From Pithys albifrons albifrons (Eukaryota; Chordata; Aves; Passeriformes; Thamnophilidae): a stretch of DNA of 64,000 nucleotides. The notes under the pieces are model-generated. The model saw nothing but the letters and a program-made list of their open reading frames with translations. It had not been told where the DNA came from and searched no databases. Position numbers and translations under genes: made by a program. Positions 11,675-26,100 of this stretch are shown here, piece after piece (within the stretch, counting starts at the first letter, position 1; each line of letters starts with the position of its first letter). The stretch is taken from positions 110,161,727 to 110,225,726 of the forward strand of contig NC_092458.1 of NCBI RefSeq assembly GCF_047495875.1. The letters are read 5' to 3'.

Positions 11675-14600
11675 ATTGCACATGATTCTTATGCAATCTC
11701 AGAATTATCTCTAGCATGATGACACTTCTCACAGTAATCCATTTCTAATCTATATAGATTTTAAAATCCTACTACTGTCTCAAAAACAAAAACAACAAAC
11801 AAACAAAAACCTAGAGAAGGATCTAACTCTTTCAACTGTACATCATATACATTCTGTTTACAGTATGGTTTCCAAAGATGTGCCCCTTTATTCATTCCAC
11901 GTGTAGTGAAACAATCAAATTCATATCTATCAAATTATATAAGATCAGTGTGATATCATATAATTAAAGTTTTTGGAATATTTACTGCATGAACTGAAAC
12001 TTTCATTTTTAAAACTCTCTAATACTTGGACAAAGGAAAGTGGGAAGCCTCCTATTACACACACTTCTGACTTGCAAGAAAACCCTCTCCAAATGTGAAG
12101 GCAATATTGAAAAGCAGCTCTGCTACCTTATCAACATTCTTTCTTTGGCAATCCAAATCTATAAAATTTTCTTAACCTCCAAAAAGAAATATTTTGAACA
12201 AATGTTGTCAAAACAATTACTTTTCTCTATATAGAAGACTTTTCCTATAATGACAGTAAATAATTCTAAGCAAAAATACAGCTTAAAAAAAGAGAAAAAA
12301 GGTTTTGAGAAACTAAATCAACCAGTTTAAAAATGTTTTAGTTGAACATTATACAAATTTATTAGGTTTATGGCATCCTACGTATTTTCTTCAGACAGGA
12401 GGGCATCCCTTTTGCAAGATGAAGAATGCGTATAAGTAGTAAAGCCTGTGTAAATCTTTACCACTTTCAATGGTGTATTGAACCTTCCTTGCATTCAGAG
12501 TTGTAGACAAGACTGCTTGTAAGGTTCCACCTCTGAATTTTCTGATTATCAACTGCACAGCCATTTCTTTTCATGCATCATTGGAGCCTGCAAGTCCAGT
12601 AAATATGGTATTATTACTGCCAACAACAGGATTCAGGGACTGCAGGAGCTCTGCAAGCTCTCAGACTTAGGATTTGTCAGGCTTCACTTGGCTTGACTTG
12701 CCCATGGCTTTTGTTTAAACTTGTTTAGCTGTGATGACAATTGTTTAATGACCAGGTGAATATTACCTAATTAGTTTTAGTTTTATCTTAGCTTTGAGCA
12801 ATTGTGTTGCACAATGCCTATTGCTATAGTAATTTTGATGCTTATCTGTAATTAACAGATAGTAATAATAAGTAGCCTTCCTGTGCAGAGTGAACTGTGA
12901 CCCTGGTACAAAAAGGCAGAACGGAGAAGTGCAAAGTTAGAGAATCATGAAGGCTCTGAAAGCACCAGCACATGATGAAACCAGAACTCCTCAGCTAGAA
13001 TAAGTTCTTCAGCGGTCAGTTAACGTTCATTAAAGGAAAGCTATCTCAGGAGCTGGACAAAACCAGTTTTAGGGATCTTAAAGAACACACATCCAACATA
13101 AGTAAAATATTGCACATAGGGCAAATTTTGTCTATTTGTGGAATTGCAAACCAAGGATGAAAAAGCTAAGTACATAGTTCAGGAAAAAAATATAAACTAG
13201 CTCCCAGCATATCCTAGAATGAGTAGTAAGTAATTTTCATCTTTGACATCATAATCCTTCTGGTGAAGGACTCAAGGTGAATTAGCATAATCCTCCTCCA
13301 CCAGGAGGGAGACTAGGAACACTGATCTGAAGATACAAAAGGATCCCAGACTGGGTAAGTACACAGAGAAACTTGTTCATTCCTAAAATTACTACAGTTA
13401 TTAAAAGTGTGTCATTGTAATTGGTTTGATGACAGCAATTTTATGAGTTTGCAAAGATTTTTAATTAGACCGACTATTTATATATCTTTATACATATTTG
13501 ATGCATATCTAGGTGTGTTTCTTTTTTCCACAGAAATTTCAATGTGTTTGGTTTGCTACCCGCATTCTTGTAGTTTAGTCTGAAAAACCATAGCTTAGTC
13601 AGCAACTACTGCAAACTTTCTGCCACAGAGTGTTGATTTCTTCTATACGCCTTTCACTATACCCTAAGATTCATATCGTGGATATTGCTGATTTAGTCCT
13701 CCATACTGAATATACTTCAACTTATGAATCATTTCAATCCAATTCTTTGAATGTGATTAGATATATATCATGTGACTTGCTGAGGGTTTTTTTTAATTAA
13801 CTCAAAAAGCCCAGAAACCAGGCAATAAATATGCAAGAGGTCATTTTCCAAAGGATGCAAAGTGAGGAAAAATAAGCAAAAAAACATTAATGAGAATGTC
13901 ACACGAAAAGGACCAAAGCAAATTCCGGTCTCTAATTTCACACTATCAACTATCCAAAGCATTAACTGGAAAAAAAAAAGATCCTCCACTATGAAGCAAA
14001 ATGTCAGTGGGTTTTGTATACTAGTTAAAGTATGCACATTGAGGCATGCAAAGAGTCTGCAAAAAAAATTACAACAAAGGAATGTTAAGAGTCATGAACT
14101 CATAAGAGCAAATGTTCACTGACTACTAATTGTAAGTGCATTTCAGTAAAAAAGTTGCCAAACAGGGAAGGGGGAAAGGATATCTATTTTAACCCATTTA
14201 CATAAAATTATAACCGAATAATTTTGCAGCTGATTGGAAGTATTCTGTTAAGAAATTTTTAAACTTAGAGCATTCTTAAAACCAGAAACTGAAAAAAGTA
14301 ATCTTAAAATTTGCATTCAGGTAGAAATAACGGATTTCTAAAGATGTAGGTTACCTTTATACCTACAACTGCAGATACCTTAATGAGATAACTTCCTGAT
14401 TTTTGCAGATCAACTGCAATCAAGGGACACAACAATTTGTTTAAAAACTTCTCTGTAGTTCTAGAATTTTATAACAAAAGTAAAATTCTCATCTAAGAAT
14501 AACATCAAATAACTTCAAAGAAAATTGATTAAGGGAAAGAGAACACCAATGATTTGTCTAGACTTTATAAAGCATCTAACATAATTTGGTTTATAATTTT

Positions 14601-16544
14601 ATAGAGATAAATATAATATTTGGAAGCATCTTCAAACACAAACTCTTTATGTAACACATGCTGAAAGACCTCATTGCCTTAGTTTTCGTTGTGGTTTTTT
14701 TTTTTACTTTTATTATTATTTTTTAATCACAGACCTCTAGATTTAAGAAAGTGGTAAAGCAATGAGGGTGAATGCATTCCATTATCACCTTCAAACCATA
14801 TATGCTTGTTTATAATTTACAATCCTGCTTGCAGTGTGATGAGTCCCTGGCAGATTTCTTGGACAAGATTGGCAAGTCCTTATACCTGTGTATGCCAAGC
14901 AATACATTTTCACCTTCATGGCCTACTTCTATGAATCAACTGTCTGCCTCCTGCTTCAAAAAAACCTATTTCTCTAACATCTATCAGCAAGATAGGAGCA
15001 TATGGTGTCAGTTCAGCAGGTGCTGAGCATTTCTCTGATATTTAAATCAATTTATCGTGTGTTTGAAAAGGAGAAACCTGCACCAGATAAAATCTGACAG
15101 CAAAAGTTGTAAAAGGCAACCAGCGTGTTGCTGGGTTCTTCTGGACGGAATTTCTAATGGTTGGATTTATTTCCTGCTTTTTTTTTCTTTTAATGACAAA
15201 AAATATTCTCTTTTTCTCTACTTGGCAAAGACTGCAGAAAGCGCAAAACAAAGAAACAGTAAAAATCTCCTTGAACACTGATGACAGTTTCCTATCCATG
15301 TAGTAACATGGAAAGAGTACAAGCAAATGCTACAAACCAATGGTTTGGGGGAGTTACTTCAGTAATTTTGGTTCCAACACATTTTGGAAACCAAAGTGAA
15401 AGAGGCCAGATACTGCAGGAGCAGAACTTGTGCTTGCTGAAATCAGAGAGCTCAGCAACATCTGAACAATACACTGTCATGCTAGATGGGAATTTGAATG
15501 CTCAAGAAGGAGAAAGGTACAGAAAGTGTATAAGGTCATTGCTACATGATTGCTGTAAACTACAAGAGGCTGAATACCACTGATGCAAGACAAAAAGGTT
15601 ACAAACAGCTGGCCCAAGGCTAAAAATGAAAAAGTAATGGCTCAAAGGCTAACCCGGTGCAGGACAGAAGGTTACTACCGTAAATCAAAAGCAGGTCTCT
15701 CTAGAAAAAGAGTGGGGAGCTCTAATGAAAGAAATGTGAAGCCGGAGGACTAAGTATGAAATACAGACTGATTCAGAGTTTTGTGGTACCTGATTTACTG
15801 GTGGAATAACATATCATTTTGCTGAACATACTTCTGTTTAAAACTGACATAAATGATTCCAGAATGAAGCCCCCAGGCCAAACAGATAACACGGCTTGAA
15901 AGAGCTGGTGGGTTACAAAATATGCAAGTCTTGTCTCAAAGGAGATGAGTAAAAATAAGAATTTTTCCCTAAGGGGGACTTTCATAGTTTTTCCAGTAAC
16001 CTCAAATATTGATAACAGTAAGCTGAACAGTAGCAGAGAAATGATGAAGTTATTAATTCCTTGCAATGCATTAGGCTGATTAAAATGATGACTTCGGCAT
16101 GAATTCTCCATCCCGGCAGGCTGCTCTTGAAGCAGAGGTCAAAAGAGTTGGGCAAGAGATACATATAGGATGAAGTTATTTTAATTGGAAGCATCAGCAA
16201 GCGTGGTCATGGGTGGGGAAAAAAGTGAAAAAGTCTATGAAGGCTATTCTGGTTCTAGCCCCACTATTGTGGATTCCTCATTGTGTGACTCCTAGAACCT
16301 ACTAACAGCTTTATTAATAAATTAAATCCTCTTGGAAAACATAATTTTATGTTTTATAATATTTAAGAATAAAAGAGACCACAATCATGGATGCTATAGG
16401 GCATAAGATCAACCCAATTACTCCTACAGAAAAAGTCTAACAGTTTAAAGCTGTGTTAAAGAATTTAGTATGCACTTACTCAGAGAAACTTATACATGAA
16501 AAAACATAGTATAGTTTAAGTAATTCAAACAAATAACTCCTTGA
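11675..16544. other. Unique AT-rich DNA with candidate conserved non-coding segment
   Basis: No gene is supported in this 4.9-kb interval. The segment 12690-12880 has even base composition, several TAAT/ATTA homeodomain-type cores and a pair of CAATTGT-like motifs, and it looks like a developmental enhancer, although conservation cannot be tested here. Frames at 13862-14122, 15042-15326 and 15281-15583 show no known domain. Confidence 0.5.
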
Positions 16545-16549
16545 GTTAC

Positions 16550-17176
16550 TGTGCTGGTTTAAAGGTGAACCAGCAGGGGAAATGAACTCACCACGAGAGA
16601 GATTATAAGTCAGAGCTAAAATTTAATAATAATATTACAATAACAACACTGACACACAAGGGAAATTGCTTTCAACTCACAAAACCCCAGCAGTATAACC
16701 CAGTGTCCTGGGGCACAAACCCAAGGGGGTTTGTTTGCCCTTGTGCTGAGACCCCTGTGGTTCCCCAGGGTCCAGAGCAAAAGGAAAAGAAAAACCTGTT
16801 GGTGCAGGCGAGGGCTGTGGCCTGGGCGAGAGCAGGGATCTCCTCCTGTCAAGGTCCTGCTGCTGCTCTGGATCTGACGAGAGGTTCCCGAGGTCTTCTT
16901 ACCCACCCCTTATGTACCCTCAGGGAGCTCTCAGTCCCTCCCCCTGGGCGGGGACTCACACAATGGGTGATTAACTCTGGGAGCCAGGGGGTGTTGAGCT
17001 GTTGATGGCCCATTAGCAGCTCTGCCCCCCTCAGGCTGGGTGTGAAGTGATAATGGCTCCCTGGGCAGCTGCTGCTAATGGCCCATTGTCCTTGGGGAAT
17101 GAATAGAGGGGGTAGAATACACAGGTTTGATCACCCCCACACAGGGTTAGCTGGTCCCTCCTGCTGAACTAGGACA
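16550..17176 (-). mobile_element. Solo LTR, avian ERV, perfect TSD
   Basis: The 627-bp element starts TGTGCTGGTTTAAAGGTGAA and ends CTGCTGAACTAGGACA. It has identical 5-bp flanks GTTAC at 16545-16549 and 17177-17181. The sense orientation is minus: a TACATAAGG TATA-like box lies at about 16909-16917 and an ATTAAA polyadenylation signal at 16622-16627, both reading on the minus strand and in the right order. The sequence, including 'gtcctggggcacaaacccaag' and 'tgatggcccattagcagctc', is very close to a passerine LTR family I recall, suggesting a fairly recent insertion. No internal viral sequence remains. Frames at 16616-16906 and 16703-17005 are accidental. Confidence 0.95.
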
Positions 17177-17181
17177 GTTAC

Positions 17182-20100
17182 AGGCTCTCTAACAAAAACA
17201 ACAATGCCAAAAACAACCAATAAACCAAATAATATGTTTTGGTCACCTAAATTTTGAGAATAAAAATTTGAACAAGTAGAATAGATAATTGTTCTACTAC
17301 GCATACATAGTAGTTCATTACATAAAACAGAGTTCAAAAGAGGTATTTTACAAGCTTGCCCTGAGAAAAAATTCTAATCCTCTCTCCCCTTAGGATCTAA
17401 TATAAAATATATAGGAATGAACTATTGATGAAAAAGACTACATGATTACATTAATATATGTATTCTTTTTGTACACTTAAATTGAGCTCTCTTCCAAGTA
17501 ATTGGGTGTGTTGCAATATTCATACCAGACTTGGATTGTCATGCAAGTGGGATTCTGAATGTAAACAGATGATTAGGAACAACGTACCTTTATCAGTAAC
17601 TCTGGAATTCATTGTTTCCTATTGGCTCCGATATACCTCATGGCATGACAGACTGTCAAGTTTCCCTGCATCAGCTGAACTGTGGAAATTGCATATGATG
17701 TCTTGGACTGAGGGAAGCACAAGGTATTACATTTTAGCTTAAACCCCTTTCATCAAAAGAGGTACCAAGTCATGCAGAAATATCTGTAATATCATCAACA
17801 GTTGGCCATTGAATATAATAGGCCATTGTGGAAAAATATACAAAATAACAGCATACCAAAGTTTGTGTCAACTGTATTAGGTGACCACATATCAAGATCT
17901 TTAGGCTGGTAAAACAAAAACATGCCACTGTTGTGCAGTCTGTGCCACATCAGACAGGCTGTCAAAACCAGAATAATGATGCTGTGACCTTATGCTCACA
18001 ACGGGGAGATGCTACAGGTCTGGAGGTGTCAGCTGCTCCAGCTTACACATCTCAACCATTTTTTTCAGTTATACCTTCTTTTAACTTCTAGGTGATAGTC
18101 CAACCAACATAATATTTTTAATAATGTCAGCTCCTTCCACATCCTTGAGCAGTGGGGACAGAAGCCGTGTTGATGAAGCCTTGGGCAGCAGAGCGGGTGG
18201 CAGTGTAGCTGGTGGGCTGTGTGGTACCCTCCTGCCCTGACCACACCCCATATTTCATCCCAAGTGAGGCAAACTAAACTGGACAAGGATTAGTAACCAG
18301 GGCTGACCACAATCCACCTGTCACATACAGGTCCTGGGCAGGCTCCTTTCCTATCTGGGAAGTCAAGTCTGTAAGAGAATATCAAGATCAGGAAAATAAG
18401 GCACTGCAACACAGCTCAGGTTTTTGTTGTGGTCCATAAATGTCATTCCCAAGACAATATATGGAGGTCCCAGACAGGACTTGTCACAGCTCTCACCATT
18501 TAGCTGTTTTTCACAGCATCGTAAGAGGGCTGACCTTGAACACAGCAGTCTTATCCAACGGAGCAGGGAGAGGAAGATGCAGATCCAGGTATAGAACTCA
18601 AGACATTGATAAAAAGTTCCCCCCACTAGGCTGCCAGCAACATAGCTGGGCAGTCGGCATGGAGTATTTTCTGACTGTTGGTACATCAGCATCACAGCTT
18701 GGAATCCTTTTAGCTTAAACACCCCTAATTCTTATGCAAATTTACATTGCTGTAGGTGGTATGCTCCACTTCTACATAATCTCTACATCAGATGGTTTGG
18801 AAAGGAATCCAAAAGTAATTTCTGCCTGTAAGGGGAAAATAATGTTCCATCTGTCAAGATTTCTTTTACTGTTCTTTACAGGTGGTTCACATGGACAACC
18901 AGGATTTCTTTCCTTATTTTGAATATGTAACTGAATATTAGGATTACAGAAATATGGGCTACAAACCCAGAGCATTTTATGGCCTTGGAACAGAATTAAA
19001 AGTACTAGGGACATACATAGTATGATATGAAAACTAAATAAATCGTTGAAGAAATATTCATGTGTTAGTTGTGAGCTAGTAACTGACCTTGTAAATTCTG
19101 AATCGATTTAAAAACACATAAACAAAGTCAGGATAAGCCAGTGTTGACAGAGCATCAACTAAACTTCCCAGTTCCCAGAATTCAATAGAGTTGTGTATAT
19201 TCGTGCTAGAACTTGACCATTATCTGAACCACACTACGTGATTAATGCAAAATTCCTCAGGACACACACTTCTGCTGTGTGGAAAGTTGTAAGTGTATTA
19301 GGCCCTTAGTATTGTGAAGTCTCCCCTCTTTATTCCTCCATGTAACATCTGTGTAATCGTAGGTTCTCAGCTCACAAAGGTATCCTAGCACTTAGCAATT
19401 GGAAAGGACTGAAGCGTCCTAGCTGGGCTATTAGTATTGTTGTACAACTCAGGTTGTGGCATCAAGTTGGAGAATAGGCCAGACTCACGAGCCCCCTCCA
19501 GTTGCTTTCTGCTGCTTTGGTAATGGAAAGAAGCTGTAAACCCACTTTAGCTGAACATTTAAGCTGGGTCTATGGTTATTTTGCACTGTCTGAGAAGCAC
19601 AAAGCAGCTGGAGCCCACTAATAAATCTGGCTTTCTATTTATGTATTCTGGTAGTGAGGAATTAATTTTCAGACCATATGCAATTGCTTACTGGTGAGAA
19701 AGGTTTTTATACTTTCCACATAGATATTATGCAATATAACATTTTAAGAGGGTGTATTAGTACAAGCTGCGAGTGATTCAAATCAAACACACGCAGTGTT
19801 ATAAAGTCAAACACTTTCCTTTTCTAATTTGAAATTGTTTTCTCATAGAATAAATATTATTTTACCCTTGAAGGGTTTTCTTCCTCTCATTTGTGGAAAG
19901 ACCAGATGGGTCTCACAGGTCATTCACAGTTATGAGAGAAACAACAAAAAAAATCCCTTTTCAGAGGTGAGATCTTGTATTCTTTACTGGAAAACAAATT
20001 ATTTGCTTGGATGAAAAGCTTTTGTATTCCAGTGTAATTGCTAATATCTGTGGGGTGTCTTGGAAAATGAAATGCTTTGTGTCAAAGAGTTGTAACTTAT

Positions 20101-23100
20101 CCCTGTGCATAAAATCTAAATAAACAAATTGGAGCAGACCTTAAGGTATCATGCAGGGAGGAGATACAAGGAATACAGCTGTGAAATCAGTGGAAACCCC
20201 CAAGTGATAACAAGTGGACAAGCTAAAATTAATTCACAGTGGGACTGGGGTCATCTGGCTACATGGGTTTGTTGGTGATGTGAAAGGAAAGATGGAGAGA
20301 GTAGTTTTCTCTGGACATTGTATTTTATAAAGAGAAATTATTTCCTGCTGATGCAGTAAAAATAGCTGCTATTCAAAGAGTCAGTAAGGATAGAATATTT
20401 TTCTAGGCTATAAAGATTATTTTTCTTGATTAGTTTTCTAAAATTAAAAACTTGATAAGTTACATGACATATATCAGAAGATACTGTGAGCAACAGAATT
20501 ACAGTCTCATCAAGAACATCCAAAATGAAACATATGATGAATGTGTGAATACCTTCCACTCTCCAAGTCTGTGGAAACTGCATGGCCAAGGGGAAAACGT
20601 GACTAAAAATGTCCGTTACAAATAGATAGGACTGATGTAGATATTCTTTCAGGAATATTATCAAAACTCAATAAGAGTAAGAACTTGCTCATGCTTTCTT
20701 TTAGCAGAATATGTAAAGCTTGTGATCAATCAAGCCACCATAATTCATGAACATCACAGTAAAACAGGTCCCATTTAATGGGCCTCTTCTGCCTCTGACC
20801 ATTGCTTTCTTCCATGCAAACTTACTTTCTTCACAGAATGCAGAAGTATAGGAACATTGTCACTAGCATAAGACATGGGAATAGCCGGTGCTGTTACAAG
20901 ATGTATTTCATCAGTCTTGACACAGTCCCATGTAACACAGACTTCTGCAGATCAGAATGATCAGGGCAACCTAATGATCAGGATCACACCACACAAGCCC
21001 TTCAGCTACTCTGAAGTTACCAGAATGGTGCCATTGAGGTATCTACTTCAGCCTATCTGCTACAAATGAAACCTATGGCTCATGCTATAGTGTCTACATT
21101 GCAGGTAAGCACATTCCCCAGAGGAATCCCACACATGGTGGAATTCTCAGAGATGTGGCAGAAGAAAATGTAAAAGAAGTATAAGAGAGAAAATTACCTC
21201 ATCAAAAAATGATCAGTCAAGATGAGACATGAGAAAGACACAGGCTGAGCTTCAAGATTAGCACCTGCAGCAATAATAGCAAAAAGTTTAATGTGACAGA
21301 TGTTGGACAGATGAGCAAAAAGGGAGAAATTACCTTTTGAATGTAGAAAAGGGAAATAAATCTCACAAGAATTTTGACTCAGCTTTTGACAGAGCTGAGC
21401 ATGCAGGAAAGGAGATGATTTAGCTTCAAGTACGTTTACCAAGAATGCATATGATTCTTCAGGGATTCAAAAGTTCAAGGTGTACAGTAGGGATTTTGTC
21501 TTTTCTTTCCATTTACTTTCATGGAGTTTGTAATGATTAGTACAAGTTAAGCTGCCTTTTTTTTCCTTTTTTTTTCTTTTTTCTTTTTTTTAACCAAAGT
21601 GAAATTCATCCTCCCTAAAAGATCTGCATAACTATATTTTATTCTTTCAGGTCTATAAAATAAATCCTAATTTGAATATAACAATTATGTTGATTTTCAC
21701 CCACAGATTACACCAGATAGTTGTTCAAAATATTCGACATGACTGGGTAAGCCAACACACCATGATTATTCTGGTGAAGGTCTGCTAGTCAAGAGACAAG
21801 CATGCATGTGTTTCTTTACACCACATTGAAAAATGACTTATAATATTTAAAAACACAAACTACCTTATCTGCTGAATTTGAGAGATACAGGATAGGGTAG
21901 AGATGGCTTTTTCAATTTCTTCCAATGCTCATTTTTCCCCTGAATTCTCTCAAAATACCACTGCTATAATATACCTTGGTTGGTGCCTTAATACTTGTGT
22001 AAAACTTTTTGCTCACATTTTACTCAGTTTTTCCCAGAAGAAACTAGCTGTCTGTGGATTAGATCCAACGCCCATTGATGTCAGAAAGTCTTCTGCGAGT
22101 TTTGCCTCAGGACTTAAGCGCATGGAAAAGCTCATGACAGTATCTGTCAAGAGTAATTTGAAAGAAAGATTAATATTTGTAGGCTAGCAGAAACAACTGA
22201 GAACCAGTAGTTTGACCTGCTTCTATTGAACCTCACTCAGACATGTCTGTGTGAAACCTGTAACCTTGTGGTTAAATTTATAGCACATAGTTTGGAAGCT
22301 ATCCAATCCACTTGTAAAGTTCGCACAATATGAAGAGTGCATGACCTCACTTGATAAATGATTCCAAACATTAATTTTCCTTGTTGCTAACTGCTTAAAA
22401 AAATGGTAGAAAAAAGTATAAATTGCACCTTAATTTCCAATTTCATTTGTCTGGCTTCAGTATTAGAATTTAATCTAGCAGAAAAAGTGTTTAGTAAAGA
22501 GTCCTTTACCATCAAAAACATTTCTCCTTTGTAGGTACTTGTAGAAGATGATCAAATTACTTTTTGGCTGCCTCTACAATAAGTTAAATGGATTGCTGTA
22601 GAAAGAGGATGTCCTTGTTACAGAAGGCAGAATGAAAGCATTTTGCAAAAATAATTTGTACCAGAACAGCTGGAAGGCTTATCAGCTTATTCTTATCTCT
22701 CAAGATAGCACAGAGCTACTCTGAACCAAGCCAGGATCACATGCAGCCACACAAAAGGGAATACTAAGAGCAATTGTGGCAATTTTTTTAAAGTTAAGTG
22801 GCTGTGTACTACAAGGAGTAAAACTGCAGAAGCTAAAGGTATTGAGGTCTTACACTCTGACTGCATTCAAGATGGAAAACATTAAAAAAACCCCATATTC
22901 ATGTGCACATATCTTTGTTCAAATGTGTACACATGTCTGTCCATATGTGTTCATACATGCATGTGAATATGTATACCCACAGATATAAAAAACTTACTAA
23001 GATCAAACACAAAACAGGTAGAAGAATCCCATATGTCAGCATTTCAACATTGAAGAGATTATTAAACGTGAAGCAAGAGTCAGTTTTAACATAATAGTAT

Positions 23101-26100
23101 CACAAATATCTTCCTTGTTTTTATAATGGTGTTAATGTGCATTAAAGTAGCAATTGCAATGCAGTTGATCATATTTACCATTTATGAGTAGATTTTTATT
23201 TTTTTTAAAGCACCTAGACACTGTTTGAACTGCAGCAACACTCAGGACATTTTTACCTCCTGACATTAAAACACTATTTAAAGTAATGTATGCATTGCAT
23301 GTTGAAGAAAAAAAATATTTTGGAACTCGGAACATGATTGTATTTAGTTTTGAGTCCTGAGGACAAAGTGAGTATTTCTAGGAGACAAATATTCACTCTG
23401 TTTTTACTAGTCCAATATTAATTTCAATACATTTATATTCCAAGAATAAGCAGAATAGAATAATTTAGCTATAAACATTACCTTTATTTTGGTGCTATGA
23501 GAAAAGAATTTGATTGTATATTTAATACCAACAGTAACAGCATCTATGGTGATAACATTAAAAAAACCCCAAACTTATAGTTGATTTATGTTAATATAAA
23601 TATACCATAATAAATAAATACAAAACAAATACTTATCATCTAACCCTCTTTGAGAATCAAACACTCATGTTAATGATATCATTAGCAAAAAAAAAAAATC
23701 AAACAAAACCAAACTACCAACAAGCCCCCCCGCCCCCCCAACTGTATTTGGAAAGAAAACCAGCCATTTAATCATGAAACAGCTAACAGGGTGCATTGGA
23801 GTAATTTATGAAGGTATTGAAGAGTGTTTATAATTTGGCTAAAGACTATAAGAGGGATTACAGTTAAAGTTTGGAACACAAATGCTCTTTTCAGTCTTAT
23901 ATAAATTTTGATAAATGAAATTAAGTTTACTACTGCAACGTGCCTGGTTTGGGGGTCTTGTCTGCTTGTTTGGGAACTGTGGGTAGTGTGTGCTCATTTT
24001 TACTTTGTGTCAAGTAAACGGGATGGAATATTAATCAAGTTTGCTAAAGTACTGCCCAAATAGGGTTTTGCCTGTCTGATAAGTAGAAGAAGTCTAGAAG
24101 GAAGAGCACATCATATATTTGAATGGACACTGTACACTAGGAATCCATTTTAATCAATTATCTATGATGCTTGAAAAATGGACTCTAAAAATGCATAGGT
24201 TTGCTGGACTAGGGAAGTAAATACTTGCTTCCTGTTTCAAGCTTGCTGGATTTTTCCTGTCACTTGACTATGAATTTAACTGCTAAAATTAACTGAAATG
24301 GCACTTCCATATAAGCAATACAGTAAACTCTTGAATCTATTTATAATGGCAGCATCTACAAATTTGGTGAATAGTTTTAAATAAATATTTTAGAGATAAT
24401 TTAAAAATAGTCTAATTTCTCACTACTTCACTATTTTTACATTTTAGACACAAAGCAACTGACTATTCAATGTCATGCTTTACTACATCACAACAAGATC
24501 TGAATATTTGAGCTGTTTTAACAAAATTAATTCTAAAACTAAATATTACTTCAAAATGAGTATGATGTGCAAGTGCTTTTAGAACACAATAGCAGCATGA
24601 ACTTGCAGTTCATTAGTCTGCATGCAAGAAAGATACTATGAATTTAAACTCACAGCTGAAATACTTTCTCTAAGATTAATAAATGTGTTATAGACTATAT
24701 ATATATATAAAATTTATTTTTAGGAGGACAGCTTGTTTGAGAAAGGCAAGAGCTCACCTCAATATTCAGGGTATGGATGATTGTTTTTATTACTTATTAT
24801 TTCCCTCCTCCCTTACAACCCCTTCTTGCAAATGAGAATTTTGGGCAACTCCATTATAGAAACATGAAATCATCTAGGATTTACAGTCTGAATATAATCC
24901 TAATGTATATAGGAAGATCACTATCACCTGAGCTCCCAGTTTGCTCAGGGTGAAATACAGCTTTGGGCAAAAATCCCAAAGAAAGCTAAAGCATTAGGCA
25001 AGTTCTATCTAAAACTACTATGTGGACATAATTGCTCATTTAAATAATAGCAGCTTTGTGCAAATATGAAATAAATAGGCTGTTCAAGAGAGGCACCACA
25101 TAGTTACACTGCTATGAACAGCTTCATGTTTATTTTCAGCATTAAAAAGTCTGGCCAAAGGTAAGATCAAATTCTAAGTTTTTGATCTTCCTCTGTACTG
25201 ATCCTATACATATGTCAGGAGTAATCCCTACAAATTTGACTAACTACCTGAATGAAAGAAACTCAGATTGTGAGAAGAACTGGCAGACTGTCATTTTCTT
25301 AGTATTTGTGTTACCTAATATATTTTAGTCTAACAACTTCTTCAGCAACTCACTCCCTCTTTTCAGAGGTGAGAACTTGGAAGAAAAAATACTCTTGTAG
25401 TAAGTTGCATTTCTGCAGAGAATTAATTTTATTACATCCCCAAATTCTCCTGCTTTTGCACCTTGATTCTTAAACCACTTGTTGATATAAAAACTCACAG
25501 ATGACCAACAAAACTTCTTTAAAGCACTCAGCTGCAAAGACTAGTTTGCATTAGGTTTGATACTAAGGACAAGTGTCTGAAGTGTCATCAATCAGAACTT
25601 CCACATACCAAGAAAATACTATTATGCATTATGGGGCATGCATTCTCTCCAAAAAGGCACACCCATATGTTCAAAAGAATTATTTAGAGAAAAATATGCA
25701 TCAACTCTAATTGCCTTTAAGATGTAGTTTGTATCCCTGCCAGAGACACTTTGCCACTGTGAGAATAGCAAACTGTGTGAAAAGGTTATCAGAGAGGAAA
25801 GCATTAAAATCCTGAACAGTTTCCTAGAGCAGCATTTTGAACTCTCGACAGATGTCACTAATGTACCTGATTTACAGTACATGCACTTTTACATTGTCAT
25901 TTATATTGACTTTCCATTTGACACTCTTTAATGGATAATCAAGGTCAACTAAAGCATAATCAATTAGTCTGTGTTAATTGGTGGCCAGAACTACATTTTT
26001 CTTGTGATTTCCGACATATCCATGTACTGTACATCTTTCTGCTTTCCCCAGGGCCTCCCTCAAGCATGTTGCTTTCAGATTAATTATAATGAGTTAGAAT

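Noticed and set aside
18883..18928. Acceptor-like TTTCTTTTACTGTTCTTTACAG followed by a short open stretch and GTAACT
   Set aside because: The implied exon is about 46 bp with a weak donor and no recognisable protein; it is too short to support without transcript data.
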